The notes: a model not told the origin generated them from the letters alone. A DNA stretch of 64,000 bases from Sphingobacterium faecium (GCF_003054045.1 NZ_QBKH01000008.1:62001-126000); one strand, 5' to 3'. Shown: positions 28,089 through 35,993, counted from the stretch's first letter. Translations and numbers: made by a program.

Positions 28089-28937
28089 CTATCGTCTTCC
28101 GTATTTGCGAATAAGATAATAAATCAGCCCGATAGCCAATAGGATAATCAGCATGCCGACCCAGCCTGAAAGTAAAGAGGTCTTGACTATCATACGAAAT
28201 GAAATGTCAGCAGTACTGTTCGGTGATTTAACATCAAATTTTGCAGCATAGTCGCCAGCTATGGTTTTATCGGGTACGCGCAAGTCAACTTTTACATCTG
28301 TCGACTTGCCAGGCTCTAGCTGCTGTATCGTTGAAGGTGAAAAAGTAGCTTCCCATTTGCTGGGCAACTGAGCGCTCAGTTCTACCGCGTTTAAAGGAAG
28401 AGTTCCTGTATTTTTTACTTGAAGGAGGATTTCCTTGTTGCTGCCAGATACGACTTCATCACTAAGTCTTCCACTAGGTGTGGTGAGTTGGAGAGCATAG
28501 GAACCCTTTACAACAGCTTCTAGATCGAGATGCAGTGTATCTGTTGGGGATATAGCCTTTAACGGAATTTTATATGTGTTGGGCTTTGTAGTCAGCGGGC
28601 AGTTAATTTCGATGTTTATTTCTTGGACTTTGTTTGCTTGCATTTGAAGAGAAGTCACCTGGGATCCCTCTACTCGATAACTGATCTGCCATCCCTCTGG
28701 TAATTGGGCGTTTAGATTGTAAGTAACTGTCTGTGATGACCCATTGGTCAATGTGGTCGTGTATCGAAAAGGCTCATTGCTGGGCGCTTCAATATTGAGC
28801 AATCTTGCTTCAAAGCTTGACTTTGTTGCTCTGACCGTTTGCCCCGATAGGTAGAGACTGTTGGCCAGTATTAAAAATGAAATAAATAATGGTCTAAAAG
28901 ATAGACCTAGGCGTGTAATTAGTAGTTTGTTTAACAT
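28089..28937 (-). CDS. NEW3-domain exported protein anchored by a C-terminal helix
   Basis: 282-aa protein: signal peptide (about 12-33), two immunoglobulin-like NEW3 domains (about 40-140 and 145-245), and one C-terminal membrane helix (about 253-275) with a basic tail (RKYGRR). Repeated phrases such as LPEGWQISYR and LPSKWEATFSP mark the NEW3 fold. The same triad of NEW3 protein, ABC ATPase and ABC-2 permease recurs in Bacteroidota. It is the first gene of the operon and may present or guide the exported cargo; its function is not established. Confidence 0.8.
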   Translation of the reverse strand: MLNKLLITRLGLSFRPLFISFLILANSLYLSGQTVRATKSSFEARLLNIEAPSNEPFRYTTTLTNGSSQTVTYNLNAQLPEGWQISYRVEGSQVTSLQMQANKVQEINIEINCPLTTKPNTYKIPLKAISPTDTLHLDLEAVVKGSYALQLTTPSGRLSDEVVSGSNKEILLQVKNTGTLPLNAVELSAQLPSKWEATFSPSTIQQLEPGKSTDVKVDLRVPDKTIAGDYAAKFDVKSPNSTADISFRMIVKTSLLSGWVGMLIILLAIGLIYYLIRKYGRR

Positions 28938-29123
28938 GATCCAATAACTAAAATTTATATTTAAATAGAATATTAGCTTTAAAAAAATGTTGGTTAGGGT
29001 AGTACTTACCTTAAAAAAACGGTTCCAAATTAAATATCAATTTGAAAAAAATCAAGAAAAATCAAAAAATAATTGTAAAATAATGTTTACTTAAGTTTTT
29101 TCAATTTACTTTGTACCTAGGGG

Positions 29124-29414
29124 TTAATCAAAGTTAACTGCCCTAAAAGTCTTTTTTATAATGGCTTTAATATTTTCTCCCAGTTCATCCAGTGTGCAAT
29201 CCAATGACTTTAATTGTGTTTTTGTATTATTTTTCTCGTTCCGCATAAGCGCGATGCGTAAAAGTCTATTGCCCGATGCTTGACTGTCCCACTTTAATTC
29301 GTCAAATAGTTCCTGAACTATTTTTTCACAACTGCTCAAATCAAATCTGGCAATTTGGATGTAACTATCATGACAGTACATCTGAACTTCAATATGATAA
29401 TTTGATCGTTCCAT
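29124..29414 (-). CDS. Unknown small protein (96 aa)
   Basis: I do not recognise this 96-aa protein. It has no signal or membrane segment. The order strand (YHIEVQMYCHDSYIQIARFDL), helix (SCEKIVQELFDEL), strand (NRLLRIALMRNE), helix (LDELGENIKAIIKKTF) suggests a small alpha/beta fold. It follows Hsp20 on the same strand but a strong terminator lies between, so it is probably transcribed separately or only by read-through. Confidence 0.6.
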   Translation of the reverse strand: MERSNYHIEVQMYCHDSYIQIARFDLSSCEKIVQELFDELKWDSQASGNRLLRIALMRNEKNNTKTQLKSLDCTLDELGENIKAIIKKTFRAVNFD

Positions 29415-29435
29415 ATTTTAAAAATAATATTTTAA

Positions 29436-29471
29436 TAAAATAGGATAGCCTCCCAACGGAGGCTATCCTAT
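29436..29471 (-). terminator. Terminator of the Hsp20 gene
   Basis: Perfect 14-bp stem (ATAGGATAGCCTCC at 29440-29453 with 29458-29471), 4-nt loop CAAC. On the minus strand a TTTT run follows (29439-29436). It lies between Hsp20 and the 96-aa gene. Confidence 0.85.
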
Positions 29472-29490
29472 ATATGGACTATTTTATGAC

Positions 29491-29937
29491 TTATGATATT
29501 TCGATAAGTCGAGGCTCTTTTTGTTTTGCTTCTTCTTTCTTAGGAATGGTTAACCTTAGCAGACCATTTTCATAACGAGCTTCGATATTATCCTGATCGA
29601 CTACATCTCTGTGAAGTTCAAAGCTGCGTTGGAAGGACTGATAGCTAAACTCCCGTCGGGTGTAGTTATCCCGTTTTTCTTCATTTTTTTCTTCTTTTGC
29701 GGATGATATGGTCAATAGGTTGCCATCTAGCGTGATCTTAAAATCGTCTTTTGACATTCCTGGTGCAGCGACTTCTACTTCGAAAGTATTGCCATCTTCC
29801 TTAATATTAACGGAAGGAACGGTGGTACTCGTAGAAGAATAGTTACTATTACCCCAGTTTAAAAGTTCTCTGTTGAAATCATTAAACATGGGCGAAAAAA
29901 TTGAAAAATTGTTCAAGTTTCTTTTTGCAAGTTTCAT
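29491..29937 (-). CDS. Small heat-shock protein, Hsp20/alpha-crystallin family
   Basis: 148-aa holdase chaperone. The alpha-crystallin domain spans about 43-135 (KEDGNTFEVEVAAPGMSKDDFKI, then the conserved ENGLLRLTIPK). An N-terminal arm (1-42) and a C-terminal I-x-I motif (IEI, at the end) allow oligomer formation. It prevents aggregation of unfolded proteins in the cytosol. It starts at ATG 29937 behind an unusually perfect Shine-Dalgarno, with a palindromic operator candidate 46 nt upstream of the start. It is transcribed alone. Confidence 0.95.
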   Translation of the reverse strand: MKLAKRNLNNFSIFSPMFNDFNRELLNWGNSNYSSTSTTVPSVNIKEDGNTFEVEVAAPGMSKDDFKITLDGNLLTISSAKEEKNEEKRDNYTRREFSYQSFQRSFELHRDVVDQDNIEARYENGLLRLTIPKKEEAKQKEPRLIEIS

Positions 29938-29940
29938 AAT

Positions 29941-29950
29941 AACCTCCTTT
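29941..29950 (-). promoter_or_regulatory. Perfect Shine-Dalgarno of the Hsp20 gene
   Basis: Minus strand AAAGGAGGTT, with GGAGG ending 5 nt before the ATG. Bacteroidota genes rarely use Shine-Dalgarno sequences, and I saw no comparable site at the other genes inspected here. Confidence 0.7.
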
Positions 29951-29982
29951 TATGAAGTGAAAAATTAATTATTAAACTCATT

Positions 29983-29996
29983 CAGTCGGCCGACTG
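29983..29996. promoter_or_regulatory. GC-rich 14-bp palindrome upstream of Hsp20
   Basis: CAGTCGGCCGACTG is a perfect palindrome in an otherwise AT-rich region, 46 nt upstream of the Hsp20 ATG. It does not match CIRCE (HrcA) or the HspR site as I know them. Candidate binding site for an unidentified stress regulator. Confidence 0.45.
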
Positions 29997-30475
29997 TATT
30001 CAATATTCTACAAAAAAAATACCGATCTCGTGAAACTGAAATTTTTTCATAAAAAATGACAAATTTTACATGAAAAACTGACATGATTGCCTCTTGTAAA
30101 CAAACTAAGGGAACATTTTATACGGTTCATCAACCATGTTTATTAGAAATAAGATCATAGCCCTCCCCTTTACTACATTTCATGCTATCAAAATTGATTA
30201 AAGGAAAGAAGTATCTGGTCATCACACATGGAGAGATCATGATATATATAGTTGTAAATAGATGGATAAAATATTATTATATTACATAGATATACGAGAG
30301 TTATTATAGAGGGTTTCTATAGGGTTGCTATAGGTAAAACACTAGAAAACCTCTATAAACCCTCTATATAATTTGTATATAATCACTATAATGATTAAAT
30401 TAGAATTTAATGCTATATAAATGCGCCCATAGCAGGTTATATATCTTAATAAATTTCCAATATAAATAAACCATT
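29997..30475. other. Gap before the DUF6266 gene
   Basis: About 480 bp of AT-rich DNA between the Hsp20 control region and the DUF6266 gene. No coding frame, RNA gene or convincing TAnnTTTG box was seen. It contains the repeat cluster listed separately at 30305-30368. Confidence 0.5.
30305..30368. repeat. Nested short repeats around CTATA
   Basis: A 12-bp perfect inverted repeat (TATAGAGGGTTT at 30305-30316 with AAACCCTCTATA at 30357-30368). Inside it are direct near-repeats: GGGTTTCTATA then GGGTTGCTATA on the left, AACCTCTATA then AACCCTCTATA on the right. Too short and too close for a CRISPR array. Confidence 0.6.
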
Positions 30476-31108
30476 ATGGCAATATTAAAAGCAGGTATAA
30501 ATGGTCCTTTTTCAGGTAAAGTAGGAAGTGTGGTAGGTTATGAACTAAATGGTCAAACCGTTATTCGTTCTCTACCAGCAATAGTAAAAAAACCGCCCAG
30601 CGAATTGATGCTCATCAATCGCAAGCGTTTGAAGGTCGTATCTCAATTTTTAAAATTTATTAAGAAACCAATAGCTTTTGGTTATAAAAATATGGCACCT
30701 AAAGGTAGCCGTGTGGGTACTTTTCAATCCGCTCAATCCTATTTACTCCACAATTCGATTGATTATGATGCAGATAATAACCCCTATGTAAATCCTGAAA
30801 AAGTAATGGTTTTTAGGGGGGATATGCCACCTCCTCAACTCATCCATGTAACTATAAAGGACAATAAACTTTATATTGAATGGAATAAAGAGGCCTGTAA
30901 AGGAGAGCATCCATCTGCGGTGCTGGTATTGGCTTATGTTATTGAAGATTTTTTTGCTTTGAATGATGGTGGTGCATTATCCACAGCAGGAAAATTGGTA
31001 TGGGAGGATAATTTGTTCAGTAGAGGTGATCAAATTCATATCTATGTCGGTTTCTATGATATCGTTCATGATCGATTGTCTGACTCTGTTTATGGGGGGT
31101 GTGTATAA
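30476..31108 (+). CDS. DUF6266 family protein
   Basis: 210-aa protein that opens with MAILKAGINGPFSGKVGSVVGY, the recognisable start of DUF6266 proteins of Bacteroidota. It has no signal peptide or membrane helix. The first half is basic; the second half (about 115-210) is a beta-rich, fibronectin-like domain (LIHVTIKDNKLYIEWN, IHIYVGFYDI). Function unknown. It stands alone between the Hsp20 control region and the convergent creD operon. Confidence 0.8.
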   Translation: MAILKAGINGPFSGKVGSVVGYELNGQTVIRSLPAIVKKPPSELMLINRKRLKVVSQFLKFIKKPIAFGYKNMAPKGSRVGTFQSAQSYLLHNSIDYDADNNPYVNPEKVMVFRGDMPPPQLIHVTIKDNKLYIEWNKEACKGEHPSAVLVLAYVIEDFFALNDGGALSTAGKLVWEDNLFSRGDQIHIYVGFYDIVHDRLSDSVYGGCV

Positions 31109-31149
31109 AGAAAAACAATATACGATATCTTATCATTTTCTTTTAAGGA

Positions 31150-31182
31150 GTATCAAGATGTATGTCAAATACATCTTGATAC
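31150..31182. terminator. Hairpin between the convergent DUF6266 and creD genes
   Basis: Perfect 14-bp inverted repeat (GTATCAAGATGTAT at 31150-31163 with 31169-31182), 5-nt loop. No long T run on either side, so it is a weak but well-placed two-way terminator. Confidence 0.55.
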
Positions 31183-31197
31183 CTTCTGTAGCTAATC

Positions 31198-32640
31198 TCA
31201 TCGTTTATCGTATTGATACCAGTTGATTTTTGTGGATACGCGCATCAGTATAGCCAATATAATAAAAACACCTACTGTACCTACGATCAGCGAATAATCA
31301 CGCAATTGCATCAGGATAAAGATAAAACTATAGAAAACGGCTAAAATTCCAGAAAATATAAAAGCGGACTTGCTGTCTTTTGTAATGGATTTAATAAATG
31401 ATGCAATTAAAATAATAGTGGCAATAGCAGCTAATAAATAGGCTATATTGAAGCCCAGATGCTCACTAATGGATAATAAAAGAGAATAGAATAGTACCAT
31501 CGCAAATCCGATCAACAGATATTGGATAAGGTGGATACGTTGCTTTTTGATGATCTCTGTGAAGAATAATGCTGCAAAGGTTAAAATAATAATCAATATT
31601 CCATATTTGGCTACGCGTGTAGTTTTTTGATAATTATTGACTTCTTCCAAGAAGTTGATTTGAATCATATCTTTTTCTGTCGCGATATTACTATCAGTAG
31701 CCGCAGCGGGCTCTGTCATTTGGCTATACCCTTCATGGATAGCATTGTTAATTTCGTAATTGTTTTTAATTTCATACAGCTTCTCTGCCTCACCGGCCCA
31801 CTGTTGCGAAAATTTACGGTTGAAACTCGGGATATTCCATGTGGCTTCAAAGCTATTGGCTGTTATTTTTCGATCATCTGCTAAAATTGCTCCGTTGAAA
31901 CTTGGATTTCCCCAATTTCCTTTTGTTTTAATAGTCGTCTGTTTTGCAAGAGGGAGAAAATTAATCGATTGAGAACCTCTTACGTTGAACTTGATCTGGA
32001 AATCACCTAAGGTTGTTTTGGTGCCAGAGAGATCTATGGCTGCGATCATATTATTCTCAAAAGGATTTAATGCAGACATATTAGGTTCAAATTCAATTTG
32101 CTGTTGGTTGAAAACTAGAGTAGGAGAAGCTCCAAGTCCCTTAAGATCGCTTAAACCAATTAATATTTTCGCATTTTTCCATTCGAGATCAACTCCATTC
32201 AAATCTATTTTATTAAAATCGATCGCATCAAAAGACCCTTTTAGATCCAGTTGCGCATTGTATACGACACTTTTGTAAATACCTCTTTTTAATGATTCCG
32301 TTGAAATGGTACTGTTGATGTTTAATGCTTTTGGTAATAGGTATACGTATTGTGTGACGTAAGTATTCTTGGTAGAGACGATGTTTTTATCCGTTGTGAC
32401 AATTTCTTTTACAAGCTGGTAAGGGATGGCAATGATGGGACCTGAGATTACCTGTTGACCAGCCCATTTAAAAGCAATTTCATTACTGACTTCAGATTGC
32501 CGATTCTTTCTTTCTTCAATAAGGTCTTTGACCCAGAATAAAGGGATGAGTAGTAATAAGACGAGAATTAAAATGGTAATTAATTTGGTGAAAACTGATG
32601 TACCAATACGGTCTAAGAGGGGTGTTTTATTTGTTTCCAT
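31198..32640 (-). CDS. creD: CreD-like inner membrane protein
   Basis: 480-aa membrane protein of the CreD family. One N-terminal helix (about 17-38) is followed by a large periplasmic domain (about 45-335; RQSEVSNEIAFKWAGQQVISGPIIAIPY is the family signature). A cluster of about five helices (about 345-465) ends the protein. In enterobacteria CreD is linked to envelope integrity and colicin tolerance; its biochemical role is unknown. It is the last gene of a four-gene operon, 11 nt after the Coq4-like gene. Confidence 0.9.
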   Translation of the reverse strand: METNKTPLLDRIGTSVFTKLITILILVLLLLIPLFWVKDLIEERKNRQSEVSNEIAFKWAGQQVISGPIIAIPYQLVKEIVTTDKNIVSTKNTYVTQYVYLLPKALNINSTISTESLKRGIYKSVVYNAQLDLKGSFDAIDFNKIDLNGVDLEWKNAKILIGLSDLKGLGASPTLVFNQQQIEFEPNMSALNPFENNMIAAIDLSGTKTTLGDFQIKFNVRGSQSINFLPLAKQTTIKTKGNWGNPSFNGAILADDRKITANSFEATWNIPSFNRKFSQQWAGEAEKLYEIKNNYEINNAIHEGYSQMTEPAAATDSNIATEKDMIQINFLEEVNNYQKTTRVAKYGILIIILTFAALFFTEIIKKQRIHLIQYLLIGFAMVLFYSLLLSISEHLGFNIAYLLAAIATIILIASFIKSITKDSKSAFIFSGILAVFYSFIFILMQLRDYSLIVGTVGVFIILAILMRVSTKINWYQYDKR

Positions 32641-32651
32641 GATTTTGGATT

Positions 32652-33155
32652 TTATAATGTTGTTAAATTTTGATGATTGAGATGTTTTTTTAAGTCAAAT
32701 GCCAAGGAGCTTTTAATTTCATGTAATGGAATGTTTAATAAAGTTTCGAAATCTAAATCATGAAACTTTTGCATGGCATTACCTTTTGATAAAGCTTTTA
32801 GGTATATGTTGAAGTGTTCGGGGTAGATGAATGTACCAATTGCGATCATAGCAATTTGATAGAGGCTGACCTTTCCATTGCCCAATAATAAATATTGCAT
32901 GGCGACTTCATCCTGTATGTCGGTGCCAGATTCTGTGATGAGGTGAAATACATCATGATTTTCTAATTTAGGAACAACGTCAAAGCCTTTTTCTTGATAG
33001 AATATGCCAAGGTGATGTCCTAGCGATCCTTTCGGAAAATTTAGAAAATCTTCTTTACTGATATTCCAAGCTCGTTTATGCTGCTTGAATAGCTGAGTAT
33101 AAATTTTTTGACTCTTGTTGTACAAGACAAGCATAATGGATAATCGTATCTTCAT
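32652..33155 (-). CDS. Coq4-like protein
   Basis: 167-aa protein starting at ATG 33155 (MKIRLSIM); the longer TTG start at 33188 falls inside the operator palindrome. The Coq4 metal motif HDxxH-x11-E is intact: H67, D68, H71 and E83 (NHDVFHLITES..QDE). The preceding FPKGSLGHHLGIFYQ also fits. Coq4 is known from ubiquinone synthesis, but Bacteroidota normally use menaquinone, so a different substrate is likely. It is translated just ahead of creD in the same operon. Confidence 0.7.
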   Translation of the reverse strand: MKIRLSIMLVLYNKSQKIYTQLFKQHKRAWNISKEDFLNFPKGSLGHHLGIFYQEKGFDVVPKLENHDVFHLITESGTDIQDEVAMQYLLLGNGKVSLYQIAMIAIGTFIYPEHFNIYLKALSKGNAMQKFHDLDFETLLNIPLHEIKSSLAFDLKKHLNHQNLTTL

Positions 33156-33174
33156 TTCTTTTGTTTTTAAAAGT

Positions 33175-33191
33175 ACTTTGAAATTCAAAGT
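33175..33191. promoter_or_regulatory. Operator copy 1: ACTTTG-N5-CAAAGT
   Basis: 17-bp palindrome ACTTTG-AAATT-CAAAGT in the 51-nt gap between the regulator and the Coq4-like gene. The flanks match copy 2 as well (AAAAGT before, AAATG.ATAA after). On the minus strand its first arm lies within TTACTTTG, a one-mismatch -7 box. No -33 box is evident, so it may be an internal control site. Confidence 0.6.
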
Positions 33192-33206
33192 AAATGGATA
33201 AAAAAA

Positions 33207-33509
33207 TTATTTGTACTGTTGTTTAATCAATTTTTCAAGAGCCTTTAGATGTTCTTCGAAAGCTTTTTCACCTTCGATCGTTCTTCTATACCTGGTATTT
33301 GGTTTTCTGTCCACAAATGTTTTGAAAACTTCAATGTAATTTTCTTTTTCTAATGTCTTCAGATTAGACGCTAGATTACCATCCGTGACATCCAATATGG
33401 ATTTCAATGAATTAAAATCATATTCGTCATTAGCCATCAATACGCTCATGATCTGGAGACGGACTTTATTTTCAAATATTTTATTATACTGTGTTAAGTC
33501 AAAATTCAC
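33207..33509 (-). CDS. Winged-helix transcriptional regulator (HTH_34/MarR-like)
   Basis: 100-aa DNA-binding protein. The helix-turn-helix lies at about 28-60 (DFNSLKSILDVTDGNLASNLKTLEKE), followed by the wing (YIEVFKTFVDRKPNTRYRRT). The start is GTG at 33509, sharing its last base position with the TAG stop of the membrane gene (TAGTG), so translation is coupled. FENKVRLQIMSVLM is the usual family start, which supports this GTG. It probably binds the palindrome found twice in this operon; that is inference. Confidence 0.88.
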   Translation of the reverse strand: MNFDLTQYNKIFENKVRLQIMSVLMANDEYDFNSLKSILDVTDGNLASNLKTLEKENYIEVFKTFVDRKPNTRYRRTIEGEKAFEEHLKALEKLIKQQYK

Positions 33510-34126
33510 TATTCGTATTTTTTATGAACGATTATTCCATATATGATGTGTAAGACACCAAATCCCAAAGCCCAAAAGATAATTCCATTTCCAGGAAAAA
33601 GCAAAGCTAATAGTCCTAGCACAATTTCTAAAATTCCAAGTCCTTTTATTTCATTAAAAGTATAATTGCTGCCAGCTGTGAGTGCTAATCCATAAAAAAT
33701 CAATAGGATGGAGGCAACTGCAGTGTAGTTTTCTTTAGATATGGATATTAAAGCAAATAATCCGCCAGTACATAAGGGTACAGCCATAGCATATAATAAA
33801 GATCGACTGGTGGTATTCCAAATGCTTTGCCTATTTGATTTTGCTTTCTTGATAGCCATGTATACTCCAGTAAAAATGGAAGCAAATAAAACGAGCATTG
33901 CTGTTACGAGTAATTTTACAATAATGACAGGTTCGTTAACATAATGATCCCGATATCCCATTTGGCTATCAAATCCATAAATTTCATAGTAAGCATAGGC
34001 AGCACCTAGCAGGGCATAGGTACCGATTAGGACACTTGAAATTCCGCTAATGGAGATAAATTTGCTGGATTTTTCCATCAAATTTCGAATACTTGCTATT
34101 TCTTTTACTAAATCTTCTTGTTTCAT
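33509..34126 (-). CDS. Six-helix membrane protein of unknown function
   Basis: 205-aa integral membrane protein starting at ATG 34126 (MKQEDLVKEIASIRNLMEKS); an upstream start would read through the operator. After a cytosolic helix (1-22) there are about six membrane segments (about 25-45, 68-92, 110-130, 138-155, 160-176, 180-198). It pairs with the winged-helix regulator in translation. This membrane-protein/regulator pairing suggests a sensor or a regulated membrane component, not proven. Confidence 0.75.
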   Translation of the reverse strand: MKQEDLVKEIASIRNLMEKSSKFISISGISSVLIGTYALLGAAYAYYEIYGFDSQMGYRDHYVNEPVIIVKLLVTAMLVLFASIFTGVYMAIKKAKSNRQSIWNTTSRSLLYAMAVPLCTGGLFALISISKENYTAVASILLIFYGLALTAGSNYTFNEIKGLGILEIVLGLLALLFPGNGIIFWALGFGVLHIIYGIIVHKKYE

Positions 34127-34132
34127 AAAAGT

Positions 34133-34175
34133 ACTTTGTTTTTCAAAGTAAATGAATAAGAATGAATTATGCAAA
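34133..34175 (-). promoter_or_regulatory. Operon promoter overlapped by operator copy 2
   Basis: Palindrome ACTTTG-TTTTT-CAAAGT (34133-34149), 7 nt before the ATG of the membrane gene. On the minus strand: -33 TTTG (34175-34172), exactly 20 nt, -7 TTACTTTG (34151-34144). The -7 box lies within the operator arm, a layout expected for repression by blocking polymerase. Confidence 0.6.
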
Positions 34176-34233
34176 TTTATTTTTTGCTCAACAAAATAAA
34201 TAAAAAAATAATGAAAATTTATTGAGAAAAGAC

Positions 34234-34264
34234 TTGCATAGTATGCATATCGTTTCTATCTTTG
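34234..34264 (+). promoter_or_regulatory. Promoter of the tRNA-Leu gene
   Basis: -33 TTG (34234-34236), 20 nt, -7 TATCTTTG (34257-34264): a full match to the Bacteroidota consensus, 20 nt upstream of the tRNA. Confidence 0.75.
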
Positions 34265-34284
34265 TGCCAACAAGAAATCCTAAT

Positions 34285-34366
34285 GCGGAAGTGGCGTAAT
34301 TGGTAGCCGCACCAGACTTAGGATCTGGCGTCGCAAGACGTGGGGGTTCGAGTCCCTTCTTCCGCA
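34285..34366 (+). tRNA. tRNA-Leu (anticodon UAG)
   Basis: 82-nt class II tRNA. Acceptor stem GCGGAAG pairs with CTTCCGC with discriminator A. The anticodon arm is CCAGA-CTTAGGA-TCTGG, giving anticodon TAG. The long variable arm CGTC-GCAA-GACG is diagnostic of Leu, and the T loop is TTCGAGT. The 3' CCA is not encoded. Own promoter and terminator. Confidence 0.97.
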
Positions 34367-34374
34367 CTTGAATG

Positions 34375-34410
34375 TCCTCCCGAATTTAAATCCTCGGGAG
34401 GATTTTTTTT
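34375..34410 (+). terminator. Terminator of the tRNA-Leu gene
   Basis: Perfect 9-bp GC-rich stem (TCCTCCCGA at 34375-34383 with 34394-34402), 10-nt loop, followed by eight T. Confidence 0.9.
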
Positions 34411-34442
34411 ATCAAAATAATGCGTAACGGTTTAGAAAGAGT

Positions 34443-35768
34443 ATGAACATTTCACACGAAAAAGTTGACGCGATCAACGCAGTAATTAAAGTTGATTTAG
34501 CGCCAGAAGATTATAACCCACAAGTAGACAAAGAAATCAAGGATCAAGCTAAAAAGGCGAAATTACCTGGATTCCGTCCTGGTTTAGTGCCTGCTGCACA
34601 CATTAGACGTACTTATGGTAAATCAATTTTGTTAGATATAGTCAACAAAATTGTCAATGATAAAATTACAGCTTACATCGGCGAGAATAAATTAGAAGTT
34701 TTAGGACAACCTCTTCCGGTAGAAGAAACTGCTAACTATAACTGGGATTATAAAGATAACTTCCAATTTACTTACGAAATTGGTTTAGCTCCAGAATTTG
34801 TAAATCCTTTTACAAAAGACGCTGAATTTAAAGAGTATGATATTAAAGCTGATGAAGAAACTTTAGAGTCTCGTATCAAAAATTTACGTCGTAGCTACGG
34901 TAAAATGACCAACCCAGAAGTTTCTGAAGAAGGTGATGTACTATATGCTACATTGAAACAAGATAAAGAAGAAGGTATTGAGAAAACAACTTCAGTACGT
35001 ACTGATATCATCGAAGATGCAAAGATTAAAAAATCTTTGGTAGGTCTTAAACAAGATGATGTTGTTAAAATTGATATCAAAAAAGCATTCAAAGATGAGG
35101 ACATTGCTCGTATCTTAGGTATTACTCCAGAAGAAGTTGAAGCATTAGATGTAACTAAATTTGATTTGACGGTAAAAAACATTAACCGTTTAGAAGAGTC
35201 TGATCTAAATCAGGAATTCTTTAATAAATTGTTTGCTGAAGGAGAAGTTACTGAAGAAGCTGAATTCAGAACAAAGGTAAAAGAAGAAGTTGAAAACTTA
35301 TTCAAACAAAATTCTGATCAACGTCTACGTAATGATATGTATACGTTCGGTATGGAAAAAGTTGATGTAGCTTTCCCTGAAGAGTTTTTGAAAAGATGGT
35401 TAAAAGCAACTAACCCTAGCATCTCGGATGAAGAGTTGAATGAAGGTTTTGCTGATTTCTTGAACAACTTGAAATGGACAATCATTGAAAACCGTGTAGT
35501 TACTGAAAATAGTCTTGAAGTTAAATATGATGAAGTCATCAATTTAGCAAAAGAACGTATCTATGCACAAATCAAAATGTACAATATCAACGAAGAGCCT
35601 AGTGATGAGCAATTGTCACAATATGCGATTCAGTTATTGCAAGATAAAGAACAAGGTAACCGTTTGTTTGAAGAAGCAAAAGCACTTAAAGTGTTTGAAT
35701 TCTTAAAAGGTCAAATTAAAATCAATAAAGAAGAGATCGAGTACGCAGCATTCGAAAAATTAGCGTAA
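34443..35768 (+). CDS. tig: Trigger factor
   Basis: 441-aa ribosome-bound chaperone. The N-terminal ribosome-binding domain carries the signature loop GFRPGLVPAAHIRRTYG (about 41-57), followed by the long helix SILLDIVNKIVNDKI. Residues about 150-245 occupy the place of the FKBP-type isomerase domain but look divergent, as in other Bacteroidota. The C-terminal helical arms (about 255-441) hold the substrate cradle. It lies 32 nt after the tRNA terminator with no clear promoter of its own, and ends before a strong terminator. Confidence 0.95.
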   Translation: MNISHEKVDAINAVIKVDLAPEDYNPQVDKEIKDQAKKAKLPGFRPGLVPAAHIRRTYGKSILLDIVNKIVNDKITAYIGENKLEVLGQPLPVEETANYNWDYKDNFQFTYEIGLAPEFVNPFTKDAEFKEYDIKADEETLESRIKNLRRSYGKMTNPEVSEEGDVLYATLKQDKEEGIEKTTSVRTDIIEDAKIKKSLVGLKQDDVVKIDIKKAFKDEDIARILGITPEEVEALDVTKFDLTVKNINRLEESDLNQEFFNKLFAEGEVTEEAEFRTKVKEEVENLFKQNSDQRLRNDMYTFGMEKVDVAFPEEFLKRWLKATNPSISDEELNEGFADFLNNLKWTIIENRVVTENSLEVKYDEVINLAKERIYAQIKMYNINEEPSDEQLSQYAIQLLQDKEQGNRLFEEAKALKVFEFLKGQIKINKEEIEYAAFEKLA

Positions 35769-35791
35769 GCTAGTTAACTTCTGATTATTAT

Positions 35792-35825
35792 AAAAAAGCC
35801 TTTCCATTTTTTGGAAAGGCTTTTG
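35792..35825. terminator. Terminator after trigger factor
   Basis: 9-bp perfect stem (GCCTTTCCA at 35798-35806 with 35812-35820), 5-nt T loop, A run before and T run after, so it can act in both directions. The next gene (TamB-like) is convergent. Confidence 0.9.
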
Positions 35826-35993
35826 TTGTTTACGTTCAGTTTGATTCTGAAGGATCATGCTGATGATACACTGCTTTTATATTTATAAAGGTTTAGTTGT
35901 GATGCCGCAATATTTAAATACTGTTCTATTTTTCATGTGTGATTAAGAAGAGATCGGCATTACACAAATTGGACGTCGTGTTTTGGAGATGTA

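Noticed and set aside
29108-29134. ACTTTG-N15-CAAAGT, similar to the creD-operon palindrome but one helical turn wider
   Set aside because: It overlaps the stop codon of the 96-aa gene, has no promoter context and lacks the matching flanks of the two N5 sites; likely chance in AT-rich DNA.
30305-30368. Possible CRISPR array
   Set aside because: Repeat units are about 10-12 nt, adjacent or nested, without spacers of even length, and no cas genes are present.
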